Shown piece by piece: positions 24,901 to 33,755 of a stretch of DNA of 64,000 bases. The notes beneath the pieces are model-generated. The model searched no databases. It saw only the letters and a list, made by a program, of their open reading frames with translations, and was not told the DNA's origin. A program made the position numbers and the translations under genes. The stretch comes from JABDQA01 sp963759125 (GTDB lineage: Bacteria > Desulfobacterota > Desulfobulbia > Desulfobulbales > Desulfocapsaceae): contig CAVWXN010000005.1 in NCBI GenBank assembly GCA_963759125.1, positions 930,001 through 994,000 of the forward strand, written 5' to 3'. Every line of letters begins with the position of its first letter. The stretch's first letter is position 1.

Positions 24901-25719
24901 TTATTGCTTGACTATCGCGCTGTCCTCAATGATGACCACGTATTTATAGCCGGCGCCGAAATCCTTGTCAGCAGCGACCACTCCTTCGATGGTGATCACT
25001 TTCGGGCTGTTGAGTTGATCGGTCGTGGTGACCACCAGATCGTGAGTGTTCTGCATTGGATCACCAGAGCCGTCCTGGAGGTGCAGCCAGTTGCGGCCCA
25101 TGATGTTGGCGTTGAATTTCACTACCTGACCTCTGACCCGCACTTTCTTGCCATTGAGATCCTTGGCCTGTTCGAAAATTTCAGCCACGGTAAAGCCATT
25201 TTCTCCCTCAGCTTTTTCAACCTCGGTTTCGCTAAAAGGTGCAATGGCACCCATGCTCCCGGCACTGCCCTGCTGCGGTTGGATTGGCGCCGCCCCCCCA
25301 GCGCTGGCACCGCGTTCTGCCTCCACCGCTGCGGCGAAGGAATCATCAGCGGAGGGCTTTGGCGCTGCTGTTTTTCCATGGGGGCTCATCGGTGCTGTTC
25401 CGGCCAGGCCCGGAGAGAAGATAATCGAGTCGAAGGTCCGGTCGAAAGAGTTGGAGTGAAAATCCTTCATTTCCATACCCTCGAGCGCTGAAACTTTATC
25501 GCCTTTGCTTACTTTAGATTGCGGGATAGCCACCCAGACTTGTTTGTCCCCAGTATCTAGATTCATATAGGTATAGCCGGAGGCGTCCATGGTTTCTAGA
25601 ATCGTTCCTGATATATCGGCAGCCAGGAGTTTCTGCGAAGCAGTTAGCAGGAGGATCAGGGCGATGAACATTAAAGAGACACGGCCGGATAAAATCATTT
25701 TGAAGGTATCTGGGATCAT
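24901..25719 (-). CDS. Periplasmic OB-fold (NrfJ-like) protein
   Basis: A 272-residue exported protein from ATG 25719, with AAGGAG eight bases upstream. A signal peptide (VSLMFIALILLLTASQKLLA) precedes two similar OB-like domains. The first (ISGTILETMDASGYTYMNLD, residues 36-95) matches the small domain seen in NrfJ/cytochrome-associated proteins. The second (KDLNGKKVRVRGQVVKFNAN and HDLVVTTTDQ, about 185-270) is the same fold again. They are linked by about 80 residues rich in A, G, P and S. Such proteins are common beside cytochromes in anaerobic Desulfobacterota. Role unknown; possibly metal or haem protein maturation. Confidence 0.82.
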   Translation of the reverse strand: MIPDTFKMILSGRVSLMFIALILLLTASQKLLAADISGTILETMDASGYTYMNLDTGDKQVWVAIPQSKVSKGDKVSALEGMEMKDFHSNSFDRTFDSIIFSPGLAGTAPMSPHGKTAAPKPSADDSFAAAVEAERGASAGGAAPIQPQQGSAGSMGAIAPFSETEVEKAEGENGFTVAEIFEQAKDLNGKKVRVRGQVVKFNANIMGRNWLHLQDGSGDPMQNTHDLVVTTTDQLNSPKVITIEGVVAADKDFGAGYKYVVIIEDSAIVKQ

Positions 25720-25792
25720 GGAAACAACTCCTTGAAGATTGGGGTCAAATAAAACCTTACGGCAACGGATTCAAATGATGAGCTACGATATA

Positions 25793-26353
25793 TCACTCAG
25801 TCTGTTTTGCAAGCAGTTTGCGTAAATACTCATCCAACAATGAAGCCCATAATCGATAACCGAGATTGCTCAGGTGGACACCATCGAAATCGAACAGGGC
25901 GTCGAAACTCTTTTCGAACGGGCTGCACAGATCGAAATAATGGCAACCGCGCTCTTCACAGATGAATCTCATCTGCTGATTGGCCGAGTGAATCGCCTCA
26001 ATTAGACCTGGTATTTCATAGGGAAGCAGACTGGTGAGCAGGATCTCGGAGTAGCGATACTGGTCTCTGAGCACGGTGATTATTCGAGCCAGCACGTCGA
26101 TGAAGCCGAGCTCGCCGAAGACGATGTTATTGGTGCCGCTCATGATCACGATTGCCTGCGGCGCATCTCCCGGCCGTTGAAAAGATAGCCGGTGCAGAAG
26201 CCCTTCGGTGCGTTCTCCGGGAATGCCGCTGCTGATGATACGATAGTCGGTCAGCCGCCGGTGCCATTCCCCGTAATCAATCAGGGAGTCGCCCAGCATC
26301 AGGAGAAGCGGTTTGACATTGTTTGTCATATCATTACCCAAAGACAGTACCAT
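25793..26353 (-). CDS. GDSL/SGNH-family hydrolase
   Basis: A 186-residue SGNH esterase-like protein. Block I is LLMLGDSLIDYGEW (serine nucleophile), block II is SSGIPGERT, block III is MSGTNNI (oxyanion Asn) and block V is DGVHLSNLGYRLW (catalytic Asp and His). No signal peptide, so it is likely cytoplasmic; lysophospholipase, acyl-CoA thioesterase or carbohydrate deacetylase activity is possible. ATG 26353 overlaps the glgX stop (TGATG), which argues for coupling; MTNNVKPLL from 26329 is an alternative start. The overlap with glgX hints at a carbohydrate ester substrate, but that is inference. Confidence 0.87.
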   Translation of the reverse strand: MVLSLGNDMTNNVKPLLLMLGDSLIDYGEWHRRLTDYRIISSGIPGERTEGLLHRLSFQRPGDAPQAIVIMSGTNNIVFGELGFIDVLARIITVLRDQYRYSEILLTSLLPYEIPGLIEAIHSANQQMRFICEERGCHYFDLCSPFEKSFDALFDFDGVHLSNLGYRLWASLLDEYLRKLLAKQTE

Positions 26354-28447
26354 CAAACGGCAAGATCGGCAGATTGCAGGATTACTAGAGCCATCGGCTC
26401 GACCCGATAGCCGAACCCGGCCAGGACCGGTTGAGCATCAGTTATATCAACGAAGTCGCCTGGACTGTCGATGGCCGTGTCGATGAGACGCAGCCAGCGG
26501 CTGCCCTGGCTGGCAGGGACTTCGGGTACAATAAAGGTTTTGGGGGTTTGGCGTCTGCCATTCACCATGACAAAGAAACTCGGTTCTCTGGCGGCAGGGG
26601 CGCCTGCACCGTTTAGAATAAATCCCAGTTCGCGGCAGTCCACCGACCAATCTTCCTTACCCGGATTCAATGCCTGCCAGATGATCTCTCTGGGCAAGTG
26701 GTAGAGTTTCCTCCTTTTGGGTGAAGAATCGATCACGTCTGAAGAGTGAATAGCTTTTTCGCATATCAATGCATTTCTTGACAAAGCGCAGCAGGCCCGC
26801 GTTGGTCTCCGTAAGGCGCCAGTCGATCCAGTTGATCTCGTTGTCCTGGCACCAGGTGTTGTTGTTGCCGCCCTGGCTTCGACCCACTTCATCTCCCGCG
26901 CAGATCATCGGAATTCCCTGGGACAACATGAGCAGTGCGATGAAGGACCGTATTCTTCTGCGCCGCAGCCGCTCAAAGCGAGCTGCTGCAGGGGAACCTT
27001 CGAAGCCGCTGTTCCAGCTCAGGTTGTGGTTCTCCCCATCATTGTTCTGCTCGCCGTTTTGGTGGTTGTGCTTGTGATTGTAACTGACCAGGTCGTAGAG
27101 GGTAAAGCCGTCATGGCAGGTGATGAAATTGATCGAATTCAGCGGACCGCGGCTGCCGTCCTGGTAAAGATCGGAACTGCCGGCAATCCTGGTGGCCAGC
27201 CGGTGAACCGAGTCGGGTCCACCCGACATGAAGAGACGCACGTCATCTCTGAATTTCCCGTTCCACTCCTGCCAGCGGCAGTTGGCTGAAAAGGTGCCGA
27301 CCTGATAGAGGCCTGCAGCGTCCCAGGCTTCGGCGATGATCTTACAGTCCCTCAGCAGCGGATCTTCGGCAATCATTTCGATCAGCGGGGCATCTTTCAT
27401 GGGGCTGCCCGAGGTGTCCCTGCTGAAGATCGCTGCCAGGTCGAATCTGAACCCGTCAATGTGGAATTCCTGAACCAGATAGCGCAGCGCCTCAATGATC
27501 ATCCGACTGACTACCGGATGGTTGCAGTTGACGCTATTGCCGCAGCCGGAAAAATTGAGATAGTCGTTCTTCTGCTCGTTCAAGAGGTAGTAGACCGCGT
27601 TGTCAATGGCCCTGAATCCAGAGGTGATGCCCTCAAGATCGCTTTCACCCGTATGGTTGAAGACCAGATCGAGGATAACCTCGATGCCTGCCCGGTGAAG
27701 ACTGCGCACCATGGCTTTGAACTCGTTGACCGCCTCATCGGGCCTGGAAGCCAGCCCCGATCGCAAGGCAAAAAACGATAGAGGGTTGTAGCCCCAGTAG
27801 TTCAACAGCGGCTCGCCGGTCTCTGGTTTAAGGAATTTGTTGTCGGTTTCGTCCCATTCGGTGACCGGCAGCAATTCTACCGCAGTTATTCCCAGTTCCT
27901 GCAGGTAGCCTACTTTTTCTGCGACGGCAGCAAAGGTACCTGGCGCGGCAACATTCGAACTTGGGTGACGGCTGAACCCCCTGACGTGGAGCTCGTAGAT
28001 GATCGTTTCTGCAGCCGGGATTCGAAGGGGGCGATCACCTTGCCAGTCGAAATCCAGGTCTTTTACAGCCAGGCAGACCGGTGCAGTGCCGGCCTCGGAT
28101 CTGACTCCCCAGCCTCTGGGGGCATGAGTCCGGCAATAGGGATCGACCGCTATGACGTCATTGCTGTCAACCGGCCAGCCATCTTTGGTCCAATCTGTCT
28201 GGACCCGATAGCCGTAGCACACAGGTCGGCCTCGGGTGTGCAGGAATAGATGCCAGATATCCCCGGTTTTATTGATCTGAGGATCGAGGACGATCTCATG
28301 CGTCTGGGGGGAATCGAAGTAGCGGAAAACCAGAGTAACCGAGCGGCCGTGCCGGGAAAAAAGGGCGAAATTTATCCCGTCGTCGAACCAGGTCGGTCCC
28401 AGTGGCAGTGGTCGGCCCGCTTCTGTTTTTGGTAACTGATCGTTCAT
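26353..28447 (-). pseudogene. glgX: Glycogen debranching enzyme GlgX, interrupted by one frameshift
   Basis: The first frame starts at ATG 28447 (MNDQLPKTEAGRPLPLGPTW); an upstream TTG at 28477 lacks a ribosome binding site. It shows the CBM48 domain, then the GH13 barrel with DGFRFDLAAIF (nucleophile Asp), KIIAEAWDAAG (acid/base Glu) and FITCHDGFTLYDLVSYNHKH, typical of isoamylase/GlgX. This frame stops at 26657. The C-terminal beta domain (LPREIIWQALNPGKEDWSVD, and WLRLIDTAIDSPGDFVDITD) is in the next frame, ending at 26353. One extra base near 26700-26712 explains the break; the repaired protein has 697 residues, the usual size. GlgX removes limit-dextrin branches during glycogen use. Confidence 0.9.
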
Positions 28448-28455
28448 GGACAAAA

Positions 28456-28470
28456 TGAGAATGATTCTTA
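28456..28470. promoter_or_regulatory. Fur-box-like inverted repeat upstream of glgX
   Basis: TGAGAAT-G-ATTCTTA has the 7-1-7 symmetry of a Fur half-box pair and matches 12 of 15 consensus positions. It lies nine bases before the glgX ATG, inside the divergent glgX/DUF1566 spacer. It may be chance; no promoter hexamers align with it convincingly. Confidence 0.3.
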
Positions 28471-28571
28471 TAATCAACTTGAATTGCGTCTACAGATTGT
28501 AACACATTAATGGCGGTAATCCAGTTGTTGCATCTGAAAAACCAAATAACCAGACAGCATGAGGGATAACG

Positions 28572-29507
28572 ATGGGCATGTTTCATAAAATCAAGGTTGG
28601 TGACAAGGTTATCAATTCAATCGATTGGGAGATGACCCCCGAGTTGACATTTGGCACCTATGAATCCTGGGGCGGCCGTGAACGGGTCCGCAACAACGAT
28701 GAACGTATCTACTATTTTTTCATCGACAGTTGGGGAGATAAACCGAAACTCTGTCTTATGGAGCGCGCCGTTAAACATGCCAGGATAATTGCCGAGATAC
28801 AGGCACCTGCCGAGATGGTGGCCTCCTGTGTTGACAGCCAGGGCGAGGTCGCATTTTACGACCGGAGCTTCGCCATAAATGAGCAGATTCGGAACTGGCT
28901 CATCGACCACGTTCTTGACGATGGTGACAACAGCCTGGTGAAACCGCTGACCGAGCGTGTTGCCCATGAAGATATGGGGAGTAAACTGCCAGACTGGGAC
29001 GGCAACGCTGCTGGATTTGAGCCAACACTGCTGCCTTCTGGGGCGCAGGAGCTTTCCGATGACGAGGTGCGGGACATCATCCTCAAGCATAATTTCGCCG
29101 ACGGTGCGCTGAACCCGTCCGGCAGTTTTGCCAATCGCCTGCATCATTATGGTCAGCATATCATCGTCGATCTGATGACCGGCCTGATGTGGCAGCGCGG
29201 CGGCCTGGACATTACCTCGAGCAGATCGCTGAACAAGAAAATAGAGGAGCTCAACAGAGAAGGACTGCACGGTTATAGCGACTGGCGTCTGCCGTCGGTC
29301 GAGGAGGCCATGTCTCTGATGGAGCCCCGCGCCAACGACAAAGATATCCATCTCAACACCAACTTCTCCAAAGATCAGCCCTTTATTTTCACATCGGCGC
29401 AGCGCACTCCCGGCGGCTACTGGTTCGTCGACTACAAGCATGGCAGAGTTTTCTGGTCCTCCGGCACCATTCCTGGCGGCTTCGGAAGGCTTTGTCGGAC
29501 CATCTGA
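28572..29507 (+). CDS. DUF1566 (Lcl C-terminal) domain protein
   Basis: A 311-residue protein from ATG 28572 with GAGG eight bases upstream. The C-terminal third is a DUF1566/Lcl domain: IIVDLMTGLMWQRGGLD, GYSDWRLPSVEEAMSL, FIFTSAQRTPGGYWFVDYKH and PGGFGRLCRTI. The domain has a C-type-lectin-like shape and is common in Desulfobacterota, sometimes in sensor or surface proteins. The first 140 residues have no recognised domain and no signal peptide. Function unknown. It is divergent from glgX. Confidence 0.82.
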   Translation: MGMFHKIKVGDKVINSIDWEMTPELTFGTYESWGGRERVRNNDERIYYFFIDSWGDKPKLCLMERAVKHARIIAEIQAPAEMVASCVDSQGEVAFYDRSFAINEQIRNWLIDHVLDDGDNSLVKPLTERVAHEDMGSKLPDWDGNAAGFEPTLLPSGAQELSDDEVRDIILKHNFADGALNPSGSFANRLHHYGQHIIVDLMTGLMWQRGGLDITSSRSLNKKIEELNREGLHGYSDWRLPSVEEAMSLMEPRANDKDIHLNTNFSKDQPFIFTSAQRTPGGYWFVDYKHGRVFWSSGTIPGGFGRLCRTI

Positions 29508-30026
29508 GCTAGCGTGTTGCATTACTCGCAGCAGCTTGAGGATGGCTCTTTAAATCTTGTCTCTTGCCTGGGTAAAACGGTTTCTGGGGCGTGGATGGTT
29601 GTCTGGGGCTGCATTGTGAAGGCCCAACGAAGCGGTGAAAATGCTTACCGAGCGCTAGAGGCCGCGCAGCGGCCGGCATTCGTTCGGTTTTTCGCCGCGG
29701 AGTTGAAAAGGCCGAGCGCAGCAGCCCGAGGCAAGCCATCCATGCCTCTACATTGCCTTATATCTGTTCTTTTTTTTATTGCCTTTGAGCGCAGGAAAGC
29801 ACCTACGCGTGCGACGCTTTCGGCCTGATCCTATGGCCGATGAGGCCAGCTGGATGACGGCCTCCGGCCTGTGGCAGCTGGTTGCTGCGCAACCCTGCGG
29901 GCCTTTTTCATCGGCCTCCGGGGCCTGTCACTGATGCACGCTTCGCTACTTTCCTGCTGTTTTACCCCTCTCTAGCAACCCATCTCCTGATTTTTTCTGC
30001 ATCCCCGTCTAAAGACCATTATAGTG
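29508..30026. other. Gene-free spacer with strong secondary structure
   Basis: About 520 bases between the DUF1566 gene and the alaC promoter. An open frame (29514-29828) lacks a ribosome binding site, has a skewed residue mix and resembles nothing I know; a 33-codon frame from 29833 is no better. GGCCGATGA near 29835 is repeated inverted as TCATCGGCC near 29907, and a hairpin with a T-run lies between. The region could hold a small RNA; no known RNA family was recognised. Confidence 0.4.
29874..29908 (+). terminator. Candidate Rho-independent terminator in spacer
   Basis: GCAG and CTGC pair as the base, GGTTG and CAACC as the upper stem, with a two-base bulge and a five-base loop (CTGCG); GGGCC then TTTTT follows. 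It would end a plus-strand transcript from the DUF1566 gene or from within the spacer. Confidence 0.5.
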
Positions 30027-30055
30027 TTGACTTACCCAGTTAAACTACGCACAAT
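30027..30055 (+). promoter_or_regulatory. Candidate sigma-70 promoter of alaC
   Basis: TTGACT (30027-30032), a 17-base spacer and CACAAT (30050-30055) match 9 of 12 consensus positions, about 75 bases before the alaC start codon. Confidence 0.5.
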
Positions 30056-30136
30056 AGCACTGTTTTTTTAGCTAAATTAACGGCTTTGCCCAGCCAGTCA
30101 GCCCTCGAAGTGATCGGGACAGGAGGATTAGAAGAG

Positions 30137-31390
30137 ATGACGAATCCGTTTAAGGTCAGATTTGCCGACCGTATGAATCAATTGCCGCCCTATCTGTTCG
30201 GCATGATAAACAAGATGAAGATGGAGAAGCGCTGGCAGGGCGACGATGTGATCGACCTGGGTATGGGAAATCCCATAGACCCTGCTCCGGGAACCGTCAC
30301 AGAAAAGCTCTGCGAGGTGGCGGCTGATCCCAAAATACATCGCTATCCCACCATCGCCGGCGGCATGAAAAATCTCAAACGGGAAATCGCCCTCTATTAT
30401 AACCGCAATTACGGTGTCGATCTGACCGGAGATAACGATGTGATCTGCACCATTGGCTCCAAAGAGGGCATATCTCACATGTGTCTGGCCCTGCTCGGCC
30501 CGGGTGACACCGTGCTGGTCCCGGCCCCGGCTTTCCCGATCCACGTCTATGCTGCAGTTATTGCCGGAGCCAATGTGCTGCGCATGCCGCTGGACGACGA
30601 AGATGCATTTCTGGCCCAACTCGTGGGGATGTGCCGGTCGCTCTATCCCGGACCCAAACTGCTGATGCTCAATTTTCCCCATAACCCAACCGGCACGCTG
30701 GCCTCTAAAGAGTTGTTCCGCGAAGTCGTCAAATACGCCAAGCAATACGGCTTCATGGTCATTAATGACTTTGCTTATGCCAAGATCACTTTCGACGGCT
30801 ATGTGGCCCCGAGTTTTCTCGAAGTCGAAGGGGGGCTCGATGTCGGAGTCGAATTCGGCTCATTTTCCAAATCCTACAACATGGCCGGCTGGCGTCTGGG
30901 GTATTGCGTCGGCAACGAGCAGATCATCGAGGGGCTTGCTAAAATCAAGGGCTACTATGACTATGGCATCTTTTCAGCTATCCAGATTGCCGGTATCGTG
31001 GCCATGCGAGATTGCGACGACGATATTGCCGTGCAGGCGACAGCCTACCAGAAACGCAGAGACGTACTCTGCGATGGGCTGGTCCGCATGGGCTGGGAGG
31101 TCAACATACCCAAGGCCGGGATGTTTCTCTGGGTGAAGATACCACCACCTTACGATCGTATGGGTTCGGTGAGATTTGCCATCGAAATGATGAATCGCGC
31201 CAATGTGGCAGTTGCCCCGGGCGCCGGTTTCGGCGAGGAAGGCGACGGCTGGCTGCGGCTTGCCCTGGTCGAGAACGAGAATCGTATCCGTCAGGCACTC
31301 AAGCAGATGCGCCAGAGTCTCAAGGAAATTGATCAGGAAGTCGAGGCCGGTACCTTCAGTTTCGAAGAAGATGGGATCGTTGCTGGTTGA
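30137..31390 (+). CDS. alaC: Class I aminotransferase, AlaC-type glutamate-pyruvate aminotransferase
   Basis: A 417-residue PLP enzyme from ATG 30137 (MTNPFKVRFADRMNQLPPYL), with AGGAGG 11 bases upstream; the frame to 30086 is not used. Its sequence follows E. coli AlaC (YfdZ) throughout: RMNQLPPYLFGMINKMKM, IDLGMGNPIDP, TIGSKEGISHMCLALLGPGD, FPHNPTGTLASKELF, and the PLP lysine in FGSFSKSYNMAGWRLGY. AlaC interconverts alanine/2-oxoglutarate and pyruvate/glutamate. LL-diaminopimelate aminotransferase is a related alternative but less similar. Its own promoter is likely; the LysE gene starts 84 bases after the stop. Confidence 0.88.
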   Translation: MTNPFKVRFADRMNQLPPYLFGMINKMKMEKRWQGDDVIDLGMGNPIDPAPGTVTEKLCEVAADPKIHRYPTIAGGMKNLKREIALYYNRNYGVDLTGDNDVICTIGSKEGISHMCLALLGPGDTVLVPAPAFPIHVYAAVIAGANVLRMPLDDEDAFLAQLVGMCRSLYPGPKLLMLNFPHNPTGTLASKELFREVVKYAKQYGFMVINDFAYAKITFDGYVAPSFLEVEGGLDVGVEFGSFSKSYNMAGWRLGYCVGNEQIIEGLAKIKGYYDYGIFSAIQIAGIVAMRDCDDDIAVQATAYQKRRDVLCDGLVRMGWEVNIPKAGMFLWVKIPPPYDRMGSVRFAIEMMNRANVAVAPGAGFGEEGDGWLRLALVENENRIRQALKQMRQSLKEIDQEVEAGTFSFEEDGIVAG

Positions 31391-31474
31391 GCACTGCCCG
31401 TGTGCGGAAAGACCCGGCCCGGTTTCTAGTTCGCCGCTGCCCAGGCAGATTTCTTCCGGGGTCTGACCGCGGTG

Positions 31475-32116
31475 ATGACTGCAGGTATTGAAAATCCGCT
31501 GGTTTTCCTCGGTGCCGGCATCCTGCTTAATCTTTATCCCGGGCCCGACACACTCTATATCATCGGACGCAGTCTCGCCCAGGGCAGAGGTGCAGGCGTC
31601 TGCGCCGCGCTGGGTATCAGCACTGGGGCGCTCGTTCACACTTTGCTCGGTGCCTTTGGGCTTTCGGCCGTTCTTGCCGCTTCAGCCTCCGCCTTTACCA
31701 TACTCAAATATCTCGGCGCCGCCTATCTGATCTACCAGGGGCTCCGATTATTCTTCGACAGTTCAGCCCCGGCCAGGGCAAAAAGCGGTAATCAGGCCAG
31801 TTCAGGGCTGCTGCACATCTACCGGCAGGGGGTGCTGACCAATGTGCTCAACCCCAAAGTGGCGGTGTTCTTCCTCGCCTTTCTGCCCCAGTTCATCTCA
31901 GCATCGAGTCCCAACAAAGTGCTCTCCTTCGTCCTGCTCGGCCTGATTTTCATCACCACCGGCACCATCTGGTGCATCATTGTCGCCCTCTTCTCATCGG
32001 CCTTCGCCGCCCGGCTGCACGATTCCGGTAAAACCACCGGCAGACTGCGAAAAATCAACGGTATCCTGTTCATGCTTCTCGGCCTTAAACTGGCCGCCTC
32101 CAGGGTCGATACATGA
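31475..32116 (+). CDS. LysE-family amino acid exporter
   Basis: A 213-residue inner-membrane protein from ATG 31475 (GTG 31472 is possible). It has six predicted helices and the LysE/RhtB family signature near the N-terminus, GAGILLNLYPGPDTLYIIGR (P-G-P-D), then LGISTGALVHTLLGAFGLSA, a short basic loop, and VLTNVLNPKVAVFFLAFLPQ. The family exports amino acids or their analogues (lysine, threonine, homoserine lactone, leucine). Position after alaC suggests export of excess alanine or a related amino acid, which is inference. No clear ribosome binding site. Confidence 0.9.
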   Translation: MTAGIENPLVFLGAGILLNLYPGPDTLYIIGRSLAQGRGAGVCAALGISTGALVHTLLGAFGLSAVLAASASAFTILKYLGAAYLIYQGLRLFFDSSAPARAKSGNQASSGLLHIYRQGVLTNVLNPKVAVFFLAFLPQFISASSPNKVLSFVLLGLIFITTGTIWCIIVALFSSAFAARLHDSGKTTGRLRKINGILFMLLGLKLAASRVDT

Positions 32117-32178
32117 GGGTTCGCCCTGCTCCCGTAATCGATTGGACCGAGATCAGCCGGTTGCTGTTGCCATAACTC

Positions 32179-32236
32179 AATGTACATTGACATTATCTCA
32201 GATATGGCGTATAATGTTTTTATGTAAATATACATA
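32179..32236 (+). promoter_or_regulatory. lexA operon promoter with two palindromic operators
   Basis: TTGACA (32187-32192), a 17-base spacer and TATAAT (32210-32215) are a perfect sigma-70 promoter. AATGTACATT (32179-32188), a perfect 10-bp palindrome, overlaps the -35. TATGTAAATATACATA (32221-32236), a perfect inverted repeat TATGTA-N4-TACATA, covers the start-point region. These are the natural LexA operators for autoregulation of lexA and SOS control of the whole cassette. They differ from both the E. coli CTGT-N8-ACAG and the Bacillus CGAAC-N4-GTTCG boxes. Confidence 0.8.
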
Positions 32237-32246
32237 GGGGCGGATT

Positions 32247-32885
32247 ATGCTTACCGAAAAACAACAGCATTTTTTAGATTATCTGAAACAGCGGCTTCAG
32301 GATGAGGGCCAACTGCCCAGTCTGCGGCAGGCCGCCAAAGAACTTGCCATCAGCCACAATGCCGTGGCCCAGCTTCTGGCCCAGCTGGAAAAAAAAGGAG
32401 TGGTTGCCCGGGAAGGGCGCTATAGCCGGACATTGCGTCTGCTGCCGGAGAATTCCCGGCCGGAGCGTTCACTGGGCAGGGAACTGCCGATAATCGGCAG
32501 GGTTACTGCCGGGATGCCGATGTACGCGCAGCAGGAGTGGGCCGGCAGCGTCGTGGTCGATGATAATATGTTCAGGGGGGAGAGCCTGTTCTGCTTGCGT
32601 ATCAGCGGCGAGTCGATGCGCGGTGCCGGTATATTCGATGGTGATCTGGCCATTTGCGAGCCCCGGCAGTATGCAGAAAATGGGGAAATCGTGGCCGTTT
32701 TGCTTCATCAGGAAGAGGCAACCGTGAAACGTTTTTTCCTGCGCTCCGACGGCATCGAACTGCACCCCGAGAACAGCGACTACCCTGTTATGCGATATGG
32801 ATTCAGCGAAGTTCTGGTACAGGGCAAAGTTGTCGGTATTGTCAGGGGGGTGCATCCCAGTTTTTCCCGGCTGCCGGACTGCTAG
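32247..32885 (+). CDS. lexA: LexA-family SOS repressor
   Basis: A 212-residue LexA. The winged HTH is at residues 1-65 (LPSLRQAAKELAISHNAVAQ). The self-cleavage site is Ala88-Gly89 in IIGRVTAGMP, and the peptidase dyad is Ser123 (ISGESMRGAGIFDGD) with Lys161 (HQEEATVKRFF), at the expected spacing. It therefore should be cleaved with RecA filaments on DNA damage. It heads a tight operon with DUF72 (nine bases later), imuB and dnaE2. A LexA beside this cassette is a frequent arrangement, often a second LexA (LexA2) with its own operator; whether another lexA exists elsewhere is unknown. Confidence 0.95.
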   Translation: MLTEKQQHFLDYLKQRLQDEGQLPSLRQAAKELAISHNAVAQLLAQLEKKGVVAREGRYSRTLRLLPENSRPERSLGRELPIIGRVTAGMPMYAQQEWAGSVVVDDNMFRGESLFCLRISGESMRGAGIFDGDLAICEPRQYAENGEIVAVLLHQEEATVKRFFLRSDGIELHPENSDYPVMRYGFSEVLVQGKVVGIVRGVHPSFSRLPDC

Positions 32886-32894
32886 TGCGAGAAG

Positions 32895-33755
32895 ATGCGA
32901 AAAGACAGGACACCGGGACCGGCAACGGCTCTGATCCGGGGCGAACAATCTGAATCATCCTGTCTGGTGATGACCGGTACCAGCGGCTATTCCTACCTGG
33001 AATGGGTGGACAGCGGTTTCTATCCGCCCGGAACCAGATCGGCGGCCATGCTCAGCCTTTACGGCCGTTCTTTTTCCGTCGTCGAACTCAATTATACCTG
33101 GTATCAGATGGCCCGCTCCGATGTCCTGGCCAGAATGCTGGCCGCCGCGCCCGCCCACATCGTTTTCGCCGCCAAGCTGACCCGCACGGTGACCCATGAG
33201 CGGGAAGAGGATTGGCGGGAGCAGGTGCAGCGCTACCGTCAGGGAATCGGTGCCCTGGGAAAAAGGCTGGCCGCCATCCTGGTTCAACTGCCGCCCGATT
33301 TCGACCGTACCGTCTCCAATCGCCATTTTCTCGCGGAGCTGCTCGATTACCTGCAGGGAATGCCGGTGGCGGTCGAATTCCGTCATGCATCCTGGGCAGT
33401 CGATACGGTTTTTGCCGAGCTGGAGCGCCGGCAAGTTACGCTGGTGAGTGTCGATGAACCCGATCTTCCAGGCCTTTTTCCTCGCCTCGATGTGGTTACC
33501 AATCCGGCTCTGTTCTATGTACGTTTCCATGGGCGGAACGAAAAGGGATGGAAAAACGGTAATATGCAAAAAAAATTCGACTACGACTATACCGAGCAAG
33601 AGCTGCACCAATGGTGCGAGCATGAGCTTGGCTCATTGTCGAGTCGGAGCCGCCGGGGAATCATCTTTTTTAACAATCACGTGCGGGCCCAGGCGCCGCG
33701 CAACGCACTGCTGCTTGATTCTCTAATCAGAAAGAAACTGGGGCGGAGCGGATGA
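32895..33755 (+). CDS. DUF72 (YecE-like) TIM-barrel protein in the SOS operon
   Basis: A 286-residue DUF72 protein. Conserved blocks are MTGTSGYSYLEWVDSGFYPP, FSVVELNYTWYQM, FAAKLTRTVTHERE, ILVQLPPDFDR, VAVEFRHASW, DEPDLPGLFP and FYVRFHGRN, ending RRGIIFFNNHVRAQAPRNA. The family has a TIM-barrel-like fold distantly like endonuclease IV/xylose isomerase; its activity is not established. It lies between lexA and imuB, where ImuA usually sits, and overlaps imuB by four bases (ATGA), so it is made with the mutasome. A nuclease or DNA-end role is a plausible inference. Confidence 0.92.
   Translation: MRKDRTPGPATALIRGEQSESSCLVMTGTSGYSYLEWVDSGFYPPGTRSAAMLSLYGRSFSVVELNYTWYQMARSDVLARMLAAAPAHIVFAAKLTRTVTHEREEDWREQVQRYRQGIGALGKRLAAILVQLPPDFDRTVSNRHFLAELLDYLQGMPVAVEFRHASWAVDTVFAELERRQVTLVSVDEPDLPGLFPRLDVVTNPALFYVRFHGRNEKGWKNGNMQKKFDYDYTEQELHQWCEHELGSLSSRSRRGIIFFNNHVRAQAPRNALLLDSLIRKKLGRSG

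Noticed and set aside
28617..29522. 301-residue open frame antisense to the DUF1566 gene
   Set aside because: The DUF1566 protein on the plus strand has recognisable family motifs and a ribosome binding site; this frame has none.
29514..29828. 104-residue open frame after the DUF1566 gene
   Set aside because: No ribosome binding site, skewed composition, overlapping strong secondary structure; listed as gene-free spacer.
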